A stretch of DNA of 29,411 nucleotides, from the NCBI GenBank assembly GCA_039815415.1, contig JBCBZH010000019.1:1-29411 (forward strand), written 5' to 3'. The position numbers and the translations under genes are program-made. This stretch comes from JBCBZH01 sp039815415 (GTDB taxonomy: Bacteria > Bacteroidota > Rhodothermia > Rhodothermales > Rubricoccaceae). The notes beneath the pieces are model-generated. The model did no database searches. It worked only from the letters and a program-made list of their open reading frames with translations, and was not told the origin of the DNA. The stretch's first letter is position 1. Every line of letters begins with the position of its first letter. This document shows, one piece after another, positions 7,004 through 15,507 of this stretch.

Positions 7004-7210
7004 ATGCCCCAGTTCGAAGTCCAGCCTGCCGACCAGTCCTCGCGCTTCGTCCGTGCTCGCTCCATGGAGGACGTTCTTCGTCAGCTTGAGCTAGTCGATG
7101 GCGTCGTGGGCGAGCCGGAGGCGGGATCAGGTTGGTGTGCTGTGATGGTAGGAGAGGAGCTATGGGGCCGCATCCGCCCGCGCGACCGGATGCGGTTCCG
7201 CCGGGATTAG
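7004..7210 (+). CDS. Possible small protein, 68 residues
   Basis: An ATG at 7004 opens 68 codons ending at a TAG at 7208–7210. The translation is amphipathic and acidic in the middle (MEDVLRQLELVDGVVGEPEA) with a basic tail (GRIRPRDRMRFRRD), more protein-like than other short frames around it. No family is recognised and there is no Shine-Dalgarno site. The sequence CGTCAGCTTGAGCTAG inside it (near 7079) is a degenerate copy of the iterated repeat. It is either a small unknown gene or non-coding. Confidence 0.4.
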   Translation: MPQFEVQPADQSSRFVRARSMEDVLRQLELVDGVVGEPEAGSGWCAVMVGEELWGRIRPRDRMRFRRD

Positions 7211-7229
7211 GCAGCCAACGCCTCCAGCC

Positions 7230-7359
7230 TTGTCATCCTGAGCAGAGCCCGGAGGGCGGCGTCGAAGGATCTCTGTTGAGCACGGCGCCAGCGCGAGGCT
7301 GGGGATTCGTTGTACAATCCGGAGATCCTTCGACTCGCTCTCCTCGCTCAGGATGACAA
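7230..7359. repeat. GTCATCCTGAGC inverted-repeat element, copy 1
   Basis: The outer arms TTGTCATCCTGAGC (7230–7243) and GCTCAGGATGACAA (7346–7359) are perfect reverse complements, and the inner arms AAGGATCTC (7265–7273) and GAGATCCTT (7322–7330) also pair. The whole can fold as a long hairpin. Related elements lie at 15381–15490 and 21815–21934. The layout is that of a palindromic intergenic repeat or a very small non-autonomous mobile element. No open frame or obvious target duplication is seen. Confidence 0.8.
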
Positions 7360-7459
7360 GGGGGAGGCAGAGCCGCAGTGGGTAGGACCGTGAGCTTCCC
7401 TCGTCGAACTGGTACAGATGCACCACGGCGAGCTGGCGCGTGTCGGGTAGCTTGTCCTC

Positions 7460-8359
7460 ATGTCCCGCGCGTGGACCTATCTCCAGGAGCGCTTCCCGCT
7501 GCCCGCCCACGGACCGCTCGTGTTCGCGTTCGCGGGGGGCGTGGCGTGCGCGTCGGCGGCACTGCGGGGAGCCGATGGCCCGGGGTGGCCGGTGGTGATT
7601 GTGGCCGCGCTCGTCGCGCTGGGATTCTTCTTCCAGCTCCGCGTGGCCGACGAGTGGAAGGACGCCGAGACCGACCGCCTCCACCAGCCCGAACGCCCGG
7701 TTCCACGCGGCCTCGTGACGCTTCGCGAGCTGACGATCGCTGCACTGGTGGTCGCGGCCGTCCAGCTCGCGCTGGCGTTCTGGATCGATCCTCGGCTCGT
7801 GATGGTGCTGGCGATGGTGTGGGGCTTTGGAGCGCTCATGACGGTCGAGTTCGGCGTCAAGGCGTGGCTTCGGGAGCGACCAGTTGCCACACTGCTGTCC
7901 CACGCGTGGATCGTTCCGTTCATCGACTTCTTCGCGATCTCGTGCGACGTACTGGGAAACGGGGCGAAGTATCTCGAGGGCGTCGAGTGGCTGGTGGGCG
8001 TGAGCCTGTTCGGCGGGATGGTGGTGGAGGTCGGGCGCAAGATCTGGGCGGCATCCGACGAGCGGCCGGGTGTAGTGACGTACAGCGGCCTCTGGGGCAT
8101 CCGGTTCGCCCTCGCCGTCTGGGGGGGGATCCTTCTTCTGTCGCTCGCCTGCGGGTGGATGGTGCTGCAGTTCATCGGCGATGCAGAGATCATCGGCACC
8201 GGGCTGGCGGCGGCGGCTAGTCTCATGGTCGCCAGCGCGTTCCTCGCGATGCGGCACGCCACTCCGGGGCGGGGGCGGATCGTGGAGACGCTGGCGGGCG
8301 TCTGGACGCTGGCTCTCTACCTCTCCATCGGACCTCTCGCGCTGTGGCTGACGTCGTAA
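7460..8359 (+). CDS. UbiA-family prenyltransferase
   Basis: This 299-residue polytopic membrane protein has about eight hydrophobic segments. The first Asp-rich region, VADEWKDAETDRL (D64, E65, D68, D72) followed by QPERPVPRG, is the UbiA motif with D and E in place of the usual N and D. The second conserved region is GRKIWAASDERPGVVTYSG. UbiA enzymes transfer a prenyl chain from its diphosphate to an aromatic or other acceptor within the membrane. An iterated-repeat copy lies just upstream (7429–7438). The stop overlaps the next gene by 16 bases, so the PEP-synthase-like protein is translationally coupled. This is the first gene of the putative lipid operon; acceptor and prenyl donor are unknown. 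Confidence 0.85.
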   Translation: MSRAWTYLQERFPLPAHGPLVFAFAGGVACASAALRGADGPGWPVVIVAALVALGFFFQLRVADEWKDAETDRLHQPERPVPRGLVTLRELTIAALVVAAVQLALAFWIDPRLVMVLAMVWGFGALMTVEFGVKAWLRERPVATLLSHAWIVPFIDFFAISCDVLGNGAKYLEGVEWLVGVSLFGGMVVEVGRKIWAASDERPGVVTYSGLWGIRFALAVWGGILLLSLACGWMVLQFIGDAEIIGTGLAAAASLMVASAFLAMRHATPGRGRIVETLAGVWTLALYLSIGPLALWLTS

Positions 8360-10968
8360 CCCGGCATCTCCTGGTCCCCGGCGCTGCTGCGCCTGACGCC
8401 AGCGCGTGGGGCGGCAAGGGCGCTGCGCTGGCCGAGCTGGTGGCCGACGGGCTGGCGATCCCACCGTTCGTGGTCATCGCCGCCGAGGCGTTTGATGCGT
8501 TGGTGCCCTCGCCAGCTCGAGAAGCGCTAGCACGCCAAGAGGCGGCCGCGCTGGAGGTCCCCGACGAGCTGGCGGATCTCGTGGACGCAGCGCTGGCTGA
8601 GCTGGGGCATTCAGCGTTTGTGGCGGTCCGGTCGTCAGCTCCGGACGAGGACGGCGCGGCGCAGGCGTTCGCCGGTCAGCTCGAGTCGTTCCTGTTTGTC
8701 CCGCCGGATCAGGTCGCAGCGAAGGTGGTGGACGTGTGGCGGTCGGCGTTTGCTGAGCACGTCTTCGCCTACCGTGAGGCGCACCAGCTCCAGGGCCCAC
8801 CCAAGCCTCCGGCAGTCGTGATTCAGGCGATGGTAGATGCCGATGTGTCGGGCGTAGCGTTCGGGGCCGACCCGGTGACGGGCGACGAGAGCGTGGCTGT
8901 AGTCGCGGCGGTCGTCGGGCTGGCGTCGGCGCTGGTGGATGGACGAGCGGACGCCGAGACCGTGCGGGTGGATGGGGACGGAGAGGTCGTGAGCCGGGAG
9001 CCCGGTCGCCAGCTCGTCGCCGATCGTCCGGCACCGGGTGGAGGGGTGGATGAGGTCGCCGTCGAGGTCGTGGAGTCCATCCTGTCCAGCACAGACGCCA
9101 AACGCATTGCCGAGCTGGCGAGAGACGCTGGGGCCAAGCGCGGGAGCCCGCAAGACATCGAGTGGGCCATCGCCGACAGTACCCTGTGGCTCCTCCAGTC
9201 GCGCCCCATCACCACCCTCGCCAGCTCGACGCCCAGCCCACAATCCGCAGCCCACGACTCCCGGATTCGCCTCTGGGACAACAGCAACATCATCGAGAGC
9301 TACAGTGGCGTCACAACTCCGCTGACGTACTCGTTTGCCCGCCGCGCGTACGAGGCCGTCTACCGCGAGTTCTGCCGGTTGCTGCGCGTGCCGGAGGACC
9401 GCATCGAGGCAGAGAGCGAGACGTTCGCGCAGATGATCGGCCTGATCCGAGGGCGCGTCTACTACAATCTCGGCAACTGGTACCGCGTGCTGGCGTTGCT
9501 GCCGGGCTATCGACTCAACGCTCGGCTGATGGAGGGCATGATGGGTGTCAAGGAGCCCATCCCACCGCACCTCCAGCCCGCCCCCCCGAGTGTGGGCAAG
9601 CTCCGCGATGGGCTCGATTTGGTGCGCACCGCTTTCGGGCTGTTCGCGGCCCACCGTCGCCTGCCGCGCATGAAGGCCGACTTCTACCAGCGCGTGGACC
9701 GGGCCCTCGGCGCCTCAGGTCCTCTGGACGATCTCAGCCTCGACGAGTTGGTGTCGGTCTATCGCCAGCTCGAGCGCGAGCTGCTGACAAAGTGGGACGC
9801 ACCGCTGGTGAACGACTTCTTTGCCATGATCGCCTTCGGGCTGGCGCAGAAGACCGCCGAAAGCTGGATCGGTCCCGGCGCCCTCGGGCCGCTCCTCGCG
9901 GGCGACGGCGACGTGATCTCGGCGGAACCGGCGCGGCGCGTCCGGCACATGGCCGAGGCCATTCATCGCCAGCCCGACCTCGTGGCCGCGTTCCAAACAG
10001 AGGTGCCTGACAATCTGATGCGCCACCTCGAGCCCGAGCTGCGTGCGAGCCTGGACGACTACCTCGAGCGCTTCGGCGACCGCTGCCTCGACGAGCTGAA
10101 GCTGGAGAGCCCAACGCTGAATGACGACCCGGCTCCGCTGCTCCGCTCCATCGGCGCGACCGCCGAGCGGATGGCGAGGGGAGAAGAGCGAGACGAGGGC
10201 GTCGGGCTGGCGATCCGTTCGGAGGGCGAAGGCCGCGCAGACGACGCCTTGAAAGGTCATCTGATTCGTCGGTTCGTGTTTCAGCGATTGGTTCAGTGGG
10301 CGCGCGTCCGCGTACGCGACCGGGAGAACCTCCGCTTCGAGCGCACGCGCGTCTTTGGCCGTGCCCGCCGCCTCGTGCTGGCGATGGGCCAGCGCCTCAC
10401 CGAGGCTGGGCGTCTGGACGACGCTCGCGACGTGTTCTTCCTCGAGATTGACGAGTTGCTGGGGGCCGCGGATGGCTATGCGACGACCTCCGATCTGGCT
10501 GGCCTTGCGGTCGTTCGCCAGCGCGTGTTCGAGGGCTACCACCAAGAAGCCGCTCCACCGGATCGCTTCATCACGCGCGGCGCCGTCGCGCTTTCCTTGC
10601 TGGAGCCAGCCGGGGCGACAGCTGCTGCAGACGGGGAGAGCCGAACGGGTCTCGGCTGTTGTGCGGGCATCGTGGAAGGATCCGTGCGCGTCGTGCGCGA
10701 TCCGCGTGGCGTGACGTTGGAGCCGGGCACCATCCTCGTCGCCGAGCGGACCGACCCGGGCTGGATTTTGCTCTTCCCGTCGTGTGCCGGTCTGGTAGTG
10801 GAGCGGGGGAGCCTGCTCTCGCACTCGGCCATCGTCGCCCGTGAGTTGGGGATTCCATGCGCCGTCTCAGTCCCAGAGGCAACGGCGTGGCTCCAGGATG
10901 GTGACCGCGTCCGATTGGATGGCGCCGCCGGGACGGTCGAGCGGCTTTCCCGCGCTCCCGATGCCTGA
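8344..10968 (+). CDS. PEP synthase / rifampin phosphotransferase-like three-domain enzyme
   Basis: This 874-residue protein starts with GTG. Residues 1 to about 290 form a PPDK/PEP-synthase-type ATP-binding domain (GGKGAALAEL near the start, QDIEWAIADSTLWLLQSRPI around 271–289). A long central domain (about 310–750) shares no obvious sequence with pyruvate-binding barrels. The C-terminal phosphohistidine swivelling domain starts near 770 and holds the catalytic His827 in GSLLSHSAIVARELGIPCAV. The order ATP domain – substrate domain – His domain and the length match rifampin phosphotransferase and relatives, which move the beta-phosphate of ATP through the His onto a hydroxyl. In this operon the acceptor may be a lipid or prenyl intermediate (inference). 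It contains six exact repeat copies. The next gene overlaps by eight bases. Confidence 0.8.
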   Translation: MADVVTRHLLVPGAAAPDASAWGGKGAALAELVADGLAIPPFVVIAAEAFDALVPSPAREALARQEAAALEVPDELADLVDAALAELGHSAFVAVRSSAPDEDGAAQAFAGQLESFLFVPPDQVAAKVVDVWRSAFAEHVFAYREAHQLQGPPKPPAVVIQAMVDADVSGVAFGADPVTGDESVAVVAAVVGLASALVDGRADAETVRVDGDGEVVSREPGRQLVADRPAPGGGVDEVAVEVVESILSSTDAKRIAELARDAGAKRGSPQDIEWAIADSTLWLLQSRPITTLASSTPSPQSAAHDSRIRLWDNSNIIESYSGVTTPLTYSFARRAYEAVYREFCRLLRVPEDRIEAESETFAQMIGLIRGRVYYNLGNWYRVLALLPGYRLNARLMEGMMGVKEPIPPHLQPAPPSVGKLRDGLDLVRTAFGLFAAHRRLPRMKADFYQRVDRALGASGPLDDLSLDELVSVYRQLERELLTKWDAPLVNDFFAMIAFGLAQKTAESWIGPGALGPLLAGDGDVISAEPARRVRHMAEAIHRQPDLVAAFQTEVPDNLMRHLEPELRASLDDYLERFGDRCLDELKLESPTLNDDPAPLLRSIGATAERMARGEERDEGVGLAIRSEGEGRADDALKGHLIRRFVFQRLVQWARVRVRDRENLRFERTRVFGRARRLVLAMGQRLTEAGRLDDARDVFFLEIDELLGAADGYATTSDLAGLAVVRQRVFEGYHQEAAPPDRFITRGAVALSLLEPAGATAAADGESRTGLGCCAGIVEGSVRVVRDPRGVTLEPGTILVAERTDPGWILLFPSCAGLVVERGSLLSHSAIVARELGIPCAVSVPEATAWLQDGDRVRLDGAAGTVERLSRAPDA

Positions 10969-11698
10969 TCGCCAGCTCGAGCATGCAGAAGACGGGCTGG
11001 TGGACCACCTGCGTGCCGCCATTCGCCAGAACGTGGCGCGGCGCGAGGACTACCGGCGTCGAGGCGGCCTGCGCGCGTGGCTGCTTTCTGCCGCTCTGGT
11101 AGCGCACGAACGTTCGATCCTGCCATTCGCCGCGCTTCTCGACCGGCAGGCGCGACCCTTCCAGCGAGAGGGCATCCCGATCCTGAGCGCCGATCTCCAA
11201 CCGATGGCGCTGTCGCCGCCTCCCGGCCGCCAACTCGAGGATGCCGGGCCGATGGCTGCGGAGGACCTCGCCACAGTCCGAACGAGTCTTCTCGCCGGGA
11301 TCCGCGCTGCACGCCGCTCGCTTCACTGCAACGACCTTCGGCAGGCCGCGCGCGCGCTGGCGACGGTGCTCGATGCCGTGGAAGCTGGCGAGGTTCGTTC
11401 AGGAGCCCGCCTCGCACTAACGGCTCACGTGGTGGAATCTGCCGGCGTCTCGGCCGCCAACGGTGTGACCTATTCCGACCAGTCGGGAGGTCAGACCCTG
11501 GCATTGTCGAGACGCTTCGTGAACGGGCAACTCCTCTTGCTTCCAGGTGCCCTCCGTCTCGACGCGCTAGCCGGACCGGTCCATGCCCGCGGTGTTCCGA
11601 TCTTCATCGACGACGTGCCGCCGGTTCCTTTTCGCGAGGCCCTTCACCAGCTCGAGGCGTCGTCCGGGGCTCACATCCGAGTTGGGGAGCCCTCATGA
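10961..11698 (+). CDS. Protein of unknown function in the lipid operon
   Basis: The ATG at 10961 overlaps the previous stop (ATGCCTGA) and gives 245 residues. The N-terminal third is helical and basic (DHLRAAIRQNVARREDYRRR, then a hydrophobic LRAWLLSAALVAHERSILPF), and the rest mixes short strands and helices. There is no signal peptide and no motif I recognise. The translation carries RQLEHAE and RQLEDAG, which are readings of the iterated repeat (10970–10981 and a one-mismatch copy at 11228–11239). Longer starts in the frame lie wholly inside the previous gene and are unlikely. Its tight coupling to the phosphotransferase-like gene suggests a shared role. Confidence 0.6.
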   Translation: MPDRQLEHAEDGLVDHLRAAIRQNVARREDYRRRGGLRAWLLSAALVAHERSILPFAALLDRQARPFQREGIPILSADLQPMALSPPPGRQLEDAGPMAAEDLATVRTSLLAGIRAARRSLHCNDLRQAARALATVLDAVEAGEVRSGARLALTAHVVESAGVSAANGVTYSDQSGGQTLALSRRFVNGQLLLLPGALRLDALAGPVHARGVPIFIDDVPPVPFREALHQLEASSGAHIRVGEPS

Positions 11699-11704
11699 GA
11701 GTGC

Positions 11705-11812
11705 AACGAGCTGGCGATGCCGCGTCATCTGCCGCGTGCGGGCGTCGGCGTGGAGACGCCTCAGCGAGGCGTCTTTACGGGCGCTCCTATCCCAGGATGC
11801 CGCCAGCTCGTT
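11705..11812 (+). terminator. Nested hairpin inside the operon: inverted repeat pair around a stem-loop
   Basis: AACGAGCTGGCG (11705–11716) and CGCCAGCTCGTT (11801–11812) are perfect 12-base reverse complements built from the iterated repeat. Between them lies AGACGCCTC-AGC-GAGGCGTCT (11754–11774), a nine-base perfect stem with a three-base loop, followed by TTT. It could be a weak intrinsic terminator or attenuator that lowers expression of the genes from DUF3419 onward. The U-run is short, so full termination is doubtful. Confidence 0.5.
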
Positions 11813-11837
11813 CCTCGCTCCTAGCTCCTCATTCCTG

Positions 11838-12950
11838 ATGCCCGACCGCTCCGGCTCCATCGCCCACCGCGCCGACTTCTCGGGCATCCGCTACGCGCAG
11901 GTCTGGGAAGATGCCGACATCTTGTGCGATGCTCTCGCTGTGGGCTCAGGGGATCGGGTGCTGTCGATTGCCTCTGCAGGCGACAACGCGCTGGCGCTGC
12001 TCGCCGAGGGGCCGGACGAACTGGTGGCTGTCGACCTCAGCCCTGCCCAACTCGCCTGTCTCGCCCTCCGCGTGGCCGCGTTCAAGGAACTGGATCACGC
12101 CGAGGTCCTCGAGCTGGTGGGCGCGCGACCGAGTCGCCAGCGCGAGGCGCTCTACCAGCGGTGTCGTTCCGCATTGGACGCCGACGCCCGCCGGTTCTGG
12201 GACGCCCGCCCCGACGCCATCGTGCAGGGCATCGGCGAGGATGGCAAGTTCGAGCGCTACCTGCGGACGTTCCGGCGCCGGATTCTTCCGCTTGCGCAAC
12301 CGAAGCGCCGCGTTCGCCAGCTCGTTGAGCTAAGCGGCACCGTCGAGGAACGGCGCGACTGGTACGACCGCGTGTGGGACACGCCGCGCTGGCGACTGCT
12401 CTTTCGCGTGTTTGCGTCTCGGTTCGTGCTGGGACGCATGGGGCGAGATCCGAGCTTCTTCGACCACGTGGAAGGCGCTGTAGCCGACCGCCTCATGCAC
12501 CGGATTCGGGATGCGGTGACGGCCACGGATCCCGCAGAGAATCCGTACCTGCTCTGGATCCTGACCGGCTCGGTAGGAGACGCCCTGCCACGCTACCTTC
12601 GTCCGGAGGCGTTCGGCTCAATCCGTGAGCGTCTCGACCGGATCTCATGGCGGTGCGCCTCGCTCGAAGACGTGCTCGCCGAGGCCGGGCCCGGCGCCTT
12701 CAGTCAGGTCAACCTGTCCGACGTGTTCGAGTACGTAGACCCCGCTCACGCCGACGCTCTCTTCGCCCGCCTCGCGGATGCGGGCCGCCCCGGCGCGCGC
12801 CTCGCCTACTGGAACCTTCTTGCCGACCGCCGCCCCTCGGAGGCCCTCCAGGCCCGGTTGCGCCCCCTGGACGAGCTGGCGACCGGCCTTCATCAGCTCG
12901 ACAAAGCGCCGTTCTACGGCGCGTTTCGCGTCGATGAGGTGACCGCGTGA
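11838..12950 (+). CDS. DUF3419 (BtaA-like) aminocarboxypropyl transferase family protein
   Basis: From the ATG at 11838 this is 370 residues. YAQVWEDADILCDAL, VLSIASAGDNALALLAEGPD (from about residue 42) and ELVAVDLSPAQLACLALRVA match the SAM-binding N-terminus of DUF3419. The studied member BtaA moves the 3-amino-3-carboxypropyl group of SAM to diacylglycerol in betaine-lipid synthesis. The C-terminal part (VNLSDVFEYVDPAHADALF) completes the family pattern. No BtaB N-methyltransferase is adjacent, so the product is probably not plain DGTS. The frame is open further upstream, but those residues are Ser/Leu-rich and lie in the hairpin region. The stop overlaps the next start (GTGA). Confidence 0.8.
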   Translation: MPDRSGSIAHRADFSGIRYAQVWEDADILCDALAVGSGDRVLSIASAGDNALALLAEGPDELVAVDLSPAQLACLALRVAAFKELDHAEVLELVGARPSRQREALYQRCRSALDADARRFWDARPDAIVQGIGEDGKFERYLRTFRRRILPLAQPKRRVRQLVELSGTVEERRDWYDRVWDTPRWRLLFRVFASRFVLGRMGRDPSFFDHVEGAVADRLMHRIRDAVTATDPAENPYLLWILTGSVGDALPRYLRPEAFGSIRERLDRISWRCASLEDVLAEAGPGAFSQVNLSDVFEYVDPAHADALFARLADAGRPGARLAYWNLLADRRPSEALQARLRPLDELATGLHQLDKAPFYGAFRVDEVTA

Positions 12951-14344
12951 CGCCCACCATCCCACCCTGGCTGGGAATCATCGCCGTGCTGGGCGTGCTC
13001 GGGCTGGCGATGGTCGCCATCCGACGCGCACAGGTTCGGCTCCACCTCTCGCCCGAGGTGGCCCGGAAGGCGCTGCACGTTGCCATGAGCGCGGTCGCAC
13101 TGTCGTTGCCCTGGGTATTCGACCGAACCTGGCCGGTCTTTCTGCTCGCCGGGTTGGCCGTGGCGGTGATGCTGGCGGTGCGGTTCGTGCCCGTCCTTCG
13201 GAAGGACGTGGGCAACGTGCTCCATCAGGTCGGACGCCAGTCCGTGGGGGACCTCGCGTTTCCCGTCGCGCTGGCGCTGCTGTTCTGGCTCACCGCCGAC
13301 TCAAAGGTGCTGTACTCGATTCCGGTCCTGCTCCTCGGACTGGCGGACCCGGCGGCAGCGCTCACGGGCGCGCGCCACGGGCTGGCGCCGTACACCACCG
13401 TCGAGGGCATCAAGAGCCGCGAGGGGTCGGTGGCGTTTGCGTTTGTCGCGTTCCTCTGTGTCCACGTGCCGTTGCTGCTGTTCACGCCCATCGGACGCGT
13501 GGAGTCGCTGTGGATCGCCTGTGTCGTGGCGCTGCTGGCGATGATCGTGGAGGCGGTCTCCTGGCAGGGGCTCGACAACCTCTTCGTGCCCATCGGGACC
13601 TACGCCATTCTCATCCGCCTGCTCCCGCTCGATGCGCCCGTTCTGGCCGGGCACTTCGTGGTGCTCCTGACGCTTCTCGGGCTGGCGGCGCTGCTCCGCA
13701 ACGAGACCACGGTCGGCGGGGCAGGTGTGTTCGGGGCGGCATTGATCGCGTACTTGACGTGGGCGCTCGGCGGGGTCGCGTGGCTGATTCCGCCTGCGCT
13801 GGTATTCATCCTCTACGCGCGCATCTGGCCCGCTAGCCGCGAGCTGGACGGCCTCCCGCACGATCCGTCGCGCCGCCCGCACACCTCACACAACGTGTTC
13901 AGTGTGGCGTCCGTCGGAATGCTGTGGCTCCTGGTGTCTCGCGCTGCGGGGGTGGATCTCCTGTTTCCCTACGCACTGGCGTGGGGCTGCACGATGGCGT
14001 TTCTGGGCGTCGAGCGGATGCGGGTAGCGCGGCCAGGCTGGGACGTGTTTCAGCTCGCATGGCGGGCCGCGTGGCGCTGCACGCTGGTCGCCATCGTGCC
14101 CGTCGTGCTGGTGGTTTGGATCCGCGTGGCCCTTGGCTCTTCGCGTGCGCCGGAGCTGCCCGTAGAGACGACGGTGTTCTACCTCGCGATTGGCCTGCTT
14201 GCCACCTTTGCCTCCGCGGCCATCTTCGCGCGCTTCTACAACGAGATCGACGCCCAATCCACTGACTTTGAGGGGCGCATCTACCGTGCGAGCCTGGTCG
14301 CGCCGCTCTCGGCGGTGGGGCTCCTCGCCGTGCTCTTGCTATGA
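12947..14344 (+). CDS. Polytopic SEC59/DGK1/VTE5-like (polyprenol or phytol kinase-like) protein
   Basis: This 465-residue integral membrane protein has more than ten hydrophobic segments. ARKALHV near 39–45, GLADPAAALTGARHG at 131–145 and VEGIKSREGSVAFAF at 152–166 resemble the CTP-dependent lipid kinase family (dolichol kinase, diacylglycerol kinase Dgk1, phytol kinase VTE5) and the related cytidylyltransferases. The C-terminal half (from about 230) is a second membrane domain, also seen in VTE6/DUF92-like proteins, so the protein may fuse two steps of prenyl alcohol activation (inference). It starts with GTG in a four-base overlap with DUF3419 and ends in a four-base ATGA overlap with the acetyltransferase. 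Next to UbiA it suggests activation of a prenyl alcohol for transfer. Confidence 0.7.
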   Translation: MTPTIPPWLGIIAVLGVLGLAMVAIRRAQVRLHLSPEVARKALHVAMSAVALSLPWVFDRTWPVFLLAGLAVAVMLAVRFVPVLRKDVGNVLHQVGRQSVGDLAFPVALALLFWLTADSKVLYSIPVLLLGLADPAAALTGARHGLAPYTTVEGIKSREGSVAFAFVAFLCVHVPLLLFTPIGRVESLWIACVVALLAMIVEAVSWQGLDNLFVPIGTYAILIRLLPLDAPVLAGHFVVLLTLLGLAALLRNETTVGGAGVFGAALIAYLTWALGGVAWLIPPALVFILYARIWPASRELDGLPHDPSRRPHTSHNVFSVASVGMLWLLVSRAAGVDLLFPYALAWGCTMAFLGVERMRVARPGWDVFQLAWRAAWRCTLVAIVPVVLVVWIRVALGSSRAPELPVETTVFYLAIGLLATFASAAIFARFYNEIDAQSTDFEGRIYRASLVAPLSAVGLLAVLLL

Positions 14345-15321
14345 CCGACGGCCTGCATACCCTCGCCAGCTCGACCGAAGTGCCGACGGGACCAGTTGAT
14401 TCGCTTGGTCCGGAAGGCTGGGCTGCGCGGCCCGAGGCTCACGTCGTGCTTATCGAAGATCGCCAGCTCGTTGCGCGGGCTAGCGTGTGGTGGATGGGGA
14501 CCCCTGAGCCGGGCGTTGGGGTAGTGGGGCACGCCAGCTGGGAGAATGCCGAGATGGGTCAGAGGGTCCTCGAGGCAGCGATGGAGCGGCTGCGCGTGGA
14601 GGGATGCACGCGGGTCCTCGGTCCGATGGACGGGTCCACATGGCGCAGCTACCGCGTAGTGGTAGACCCGGCTCCGCACGGCGATGCTGAACCCCCCTTT
14701 GCCTCCGAGCCCTTTCCACCGTCGCAGATTGGCGAAGCCTTTGAACTGGCGGAGTTCGGGCCCATCGCCCACTACGTCTCCGCGCGTGTGGATCTCCTCC
14801 CGGATCGAGCAGACCTATGGGCCGAGACCCAACGCCAGCTCGAGGCCAATGGCATCACGGTCCGGACGTTCAACACGGCACAGGCCGACCTCGAGCTGGC
14901 GCGGCTCTATCCGCTCATCCGCGACGCCTTCGCGGGCAACCTGTTCTACACGCCCCTCCCGGAGGCGGCCTTTCTCGCGATGTACGCGCCCCTCGTGGCC
15001 CAGAACGACCCGGTCTTCATGCTCATCGCCGAGCGGGAGGACGAGCCCATCGGGTTCCACTTCGGCTTCCCCGATCTGGCGCAGGCGGCGCGTGGTGAGT
15101 CCGTGGACACCATCATTTGCAAGACGCTCGCCGTATCGCCATCCGCGAGAGGCCAGGGGCTCGGGGGGGCGCTGACACTAGGCATGGAGGAGGCCGGTCG
15201 CCAGCGCGGCCTTCCGCGGGCGCTCCACGCGCTGATGCACGAGGCCAACGACTCACTCAAGATCAGTCGCCACGGTGCTCAAATCATGCGGCGCTACGCC
15301 CTCCTTGGACGCGAGCTATGA
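14341..15321 (+). CDS. GNAT-family N-acetyltransferase, two-domain type
   Basis: This 326-residue protein has a second half with the acetyl-CoA motif A (LAVSPSARGQGLGGALTLGM, about 263–282), preceded by a beta bulge region (VFMLIAEREDEPIGFHFGF). The first half (RVLGPMDGSTWRSYRVVVDP) is a degenerate second GNAT-like domain common in this subfamily. It would acylate an amine; the aminocarboxypropyl group made by a DUF3419 enzyme would carry one, so a link is possible but not shown. The start ATGA overlaps the previous stop. Exact repeat copies lie at 14364–14374, 14461–14470, 14833–14844 and 14890–14901. Confidence 0.75.
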   Translation: MTDGLHTLASSTEVPTGPVDSLGPEGWAARPEAHVVLIEDRQLVARASVWWMGTPEPGVGVVGHASWENAEMGQRVLEAAMERLRVEGCTRVLGPMDGSTWRSYRVVVDPAPHGDAEPPFASEPFPPSQIGEAFELAEFGPIAHYVSARVDLLPDRADLWAETQRQLEANGITVRTFNTAQADLELARLYPLIRDAFAGNLFYTPLPEAAFLAMYAPLVAQNDPVFMLIAEREDEPIGFHFGFPDLAQAARGESVDTIICKTLAVSPSARGQGLGGALTLGMEEAGRQRGLPRALHALMHEANDSLKISRHGAQIMRRYALLGREL

Positions 15322-15348
15322 CGTGCCATTCATGAGAGCAGAAGAGAC

Positions 15349-15360
15349 CGCCAGCTCGAG
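15349..15360 (+). repeat. Iterated repeat CGCCAGCTCGAG in the operon spacer
   Basis: An exact 12-base copy lies 27 bases after the acetyltransferase stop and just ahead of the palindromic element at 15381–15490. Confidence 0.75.
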
Positions 15361-15380
15361 GAGAAGCATTTACCTCACAT

Positions 15381-15490
15381 GTCATCCTGACGACCGGAGG
15401 GAGGAAGGATCTGGTTGGACCGAACCACCATCGCTTCGTTCGTGCGAAACGCTGGGCTCAGGCCAGATCCTTCGCTCCGCTCAGGATGAC
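15381..15490. repeat. GTCATCCTGA inverted-repeat element, copy 2
   Basis: GTCATCCTGA (15381–15390) pairs with TCAGGATGAC (15481–15490), and AAGGATCTGG (15405–15414) pairs with CCAGATCCTT (15463–15472). The element lies 17 bases before the ligase start and separates it from the overlapping genes upstream, so the hairpin may affect readthrough or mRNA stability in the operon. Confidence 0.8.
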
Positions 15491-15507
15491 GTGGAAGCAG
15501 GAAGGCC

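Noticed and set aside
7160..8464. 434-codon leftward frame opposite the UbiA gene
   Set aside because: Its translation is rich in Arg, Pro, His and Gln without hydrophobic core, and it spans the palindromic element. It is a shadow of the UbiA frame.
11838..12950. Complete betaine-lipid (DGTS) pathway
   Set aside because: Only the BtaA-like half is present; no BtaB trimethylating enzyme is found beside it.
12947..14344. Long frames on the strand opposite the membrane protein and the ligase
   Set aside because: They arise from GC-rich codon bias; the translations are Arg/Pro/Ala-rich with no motif, while the rightward frames carry clear family motifs.
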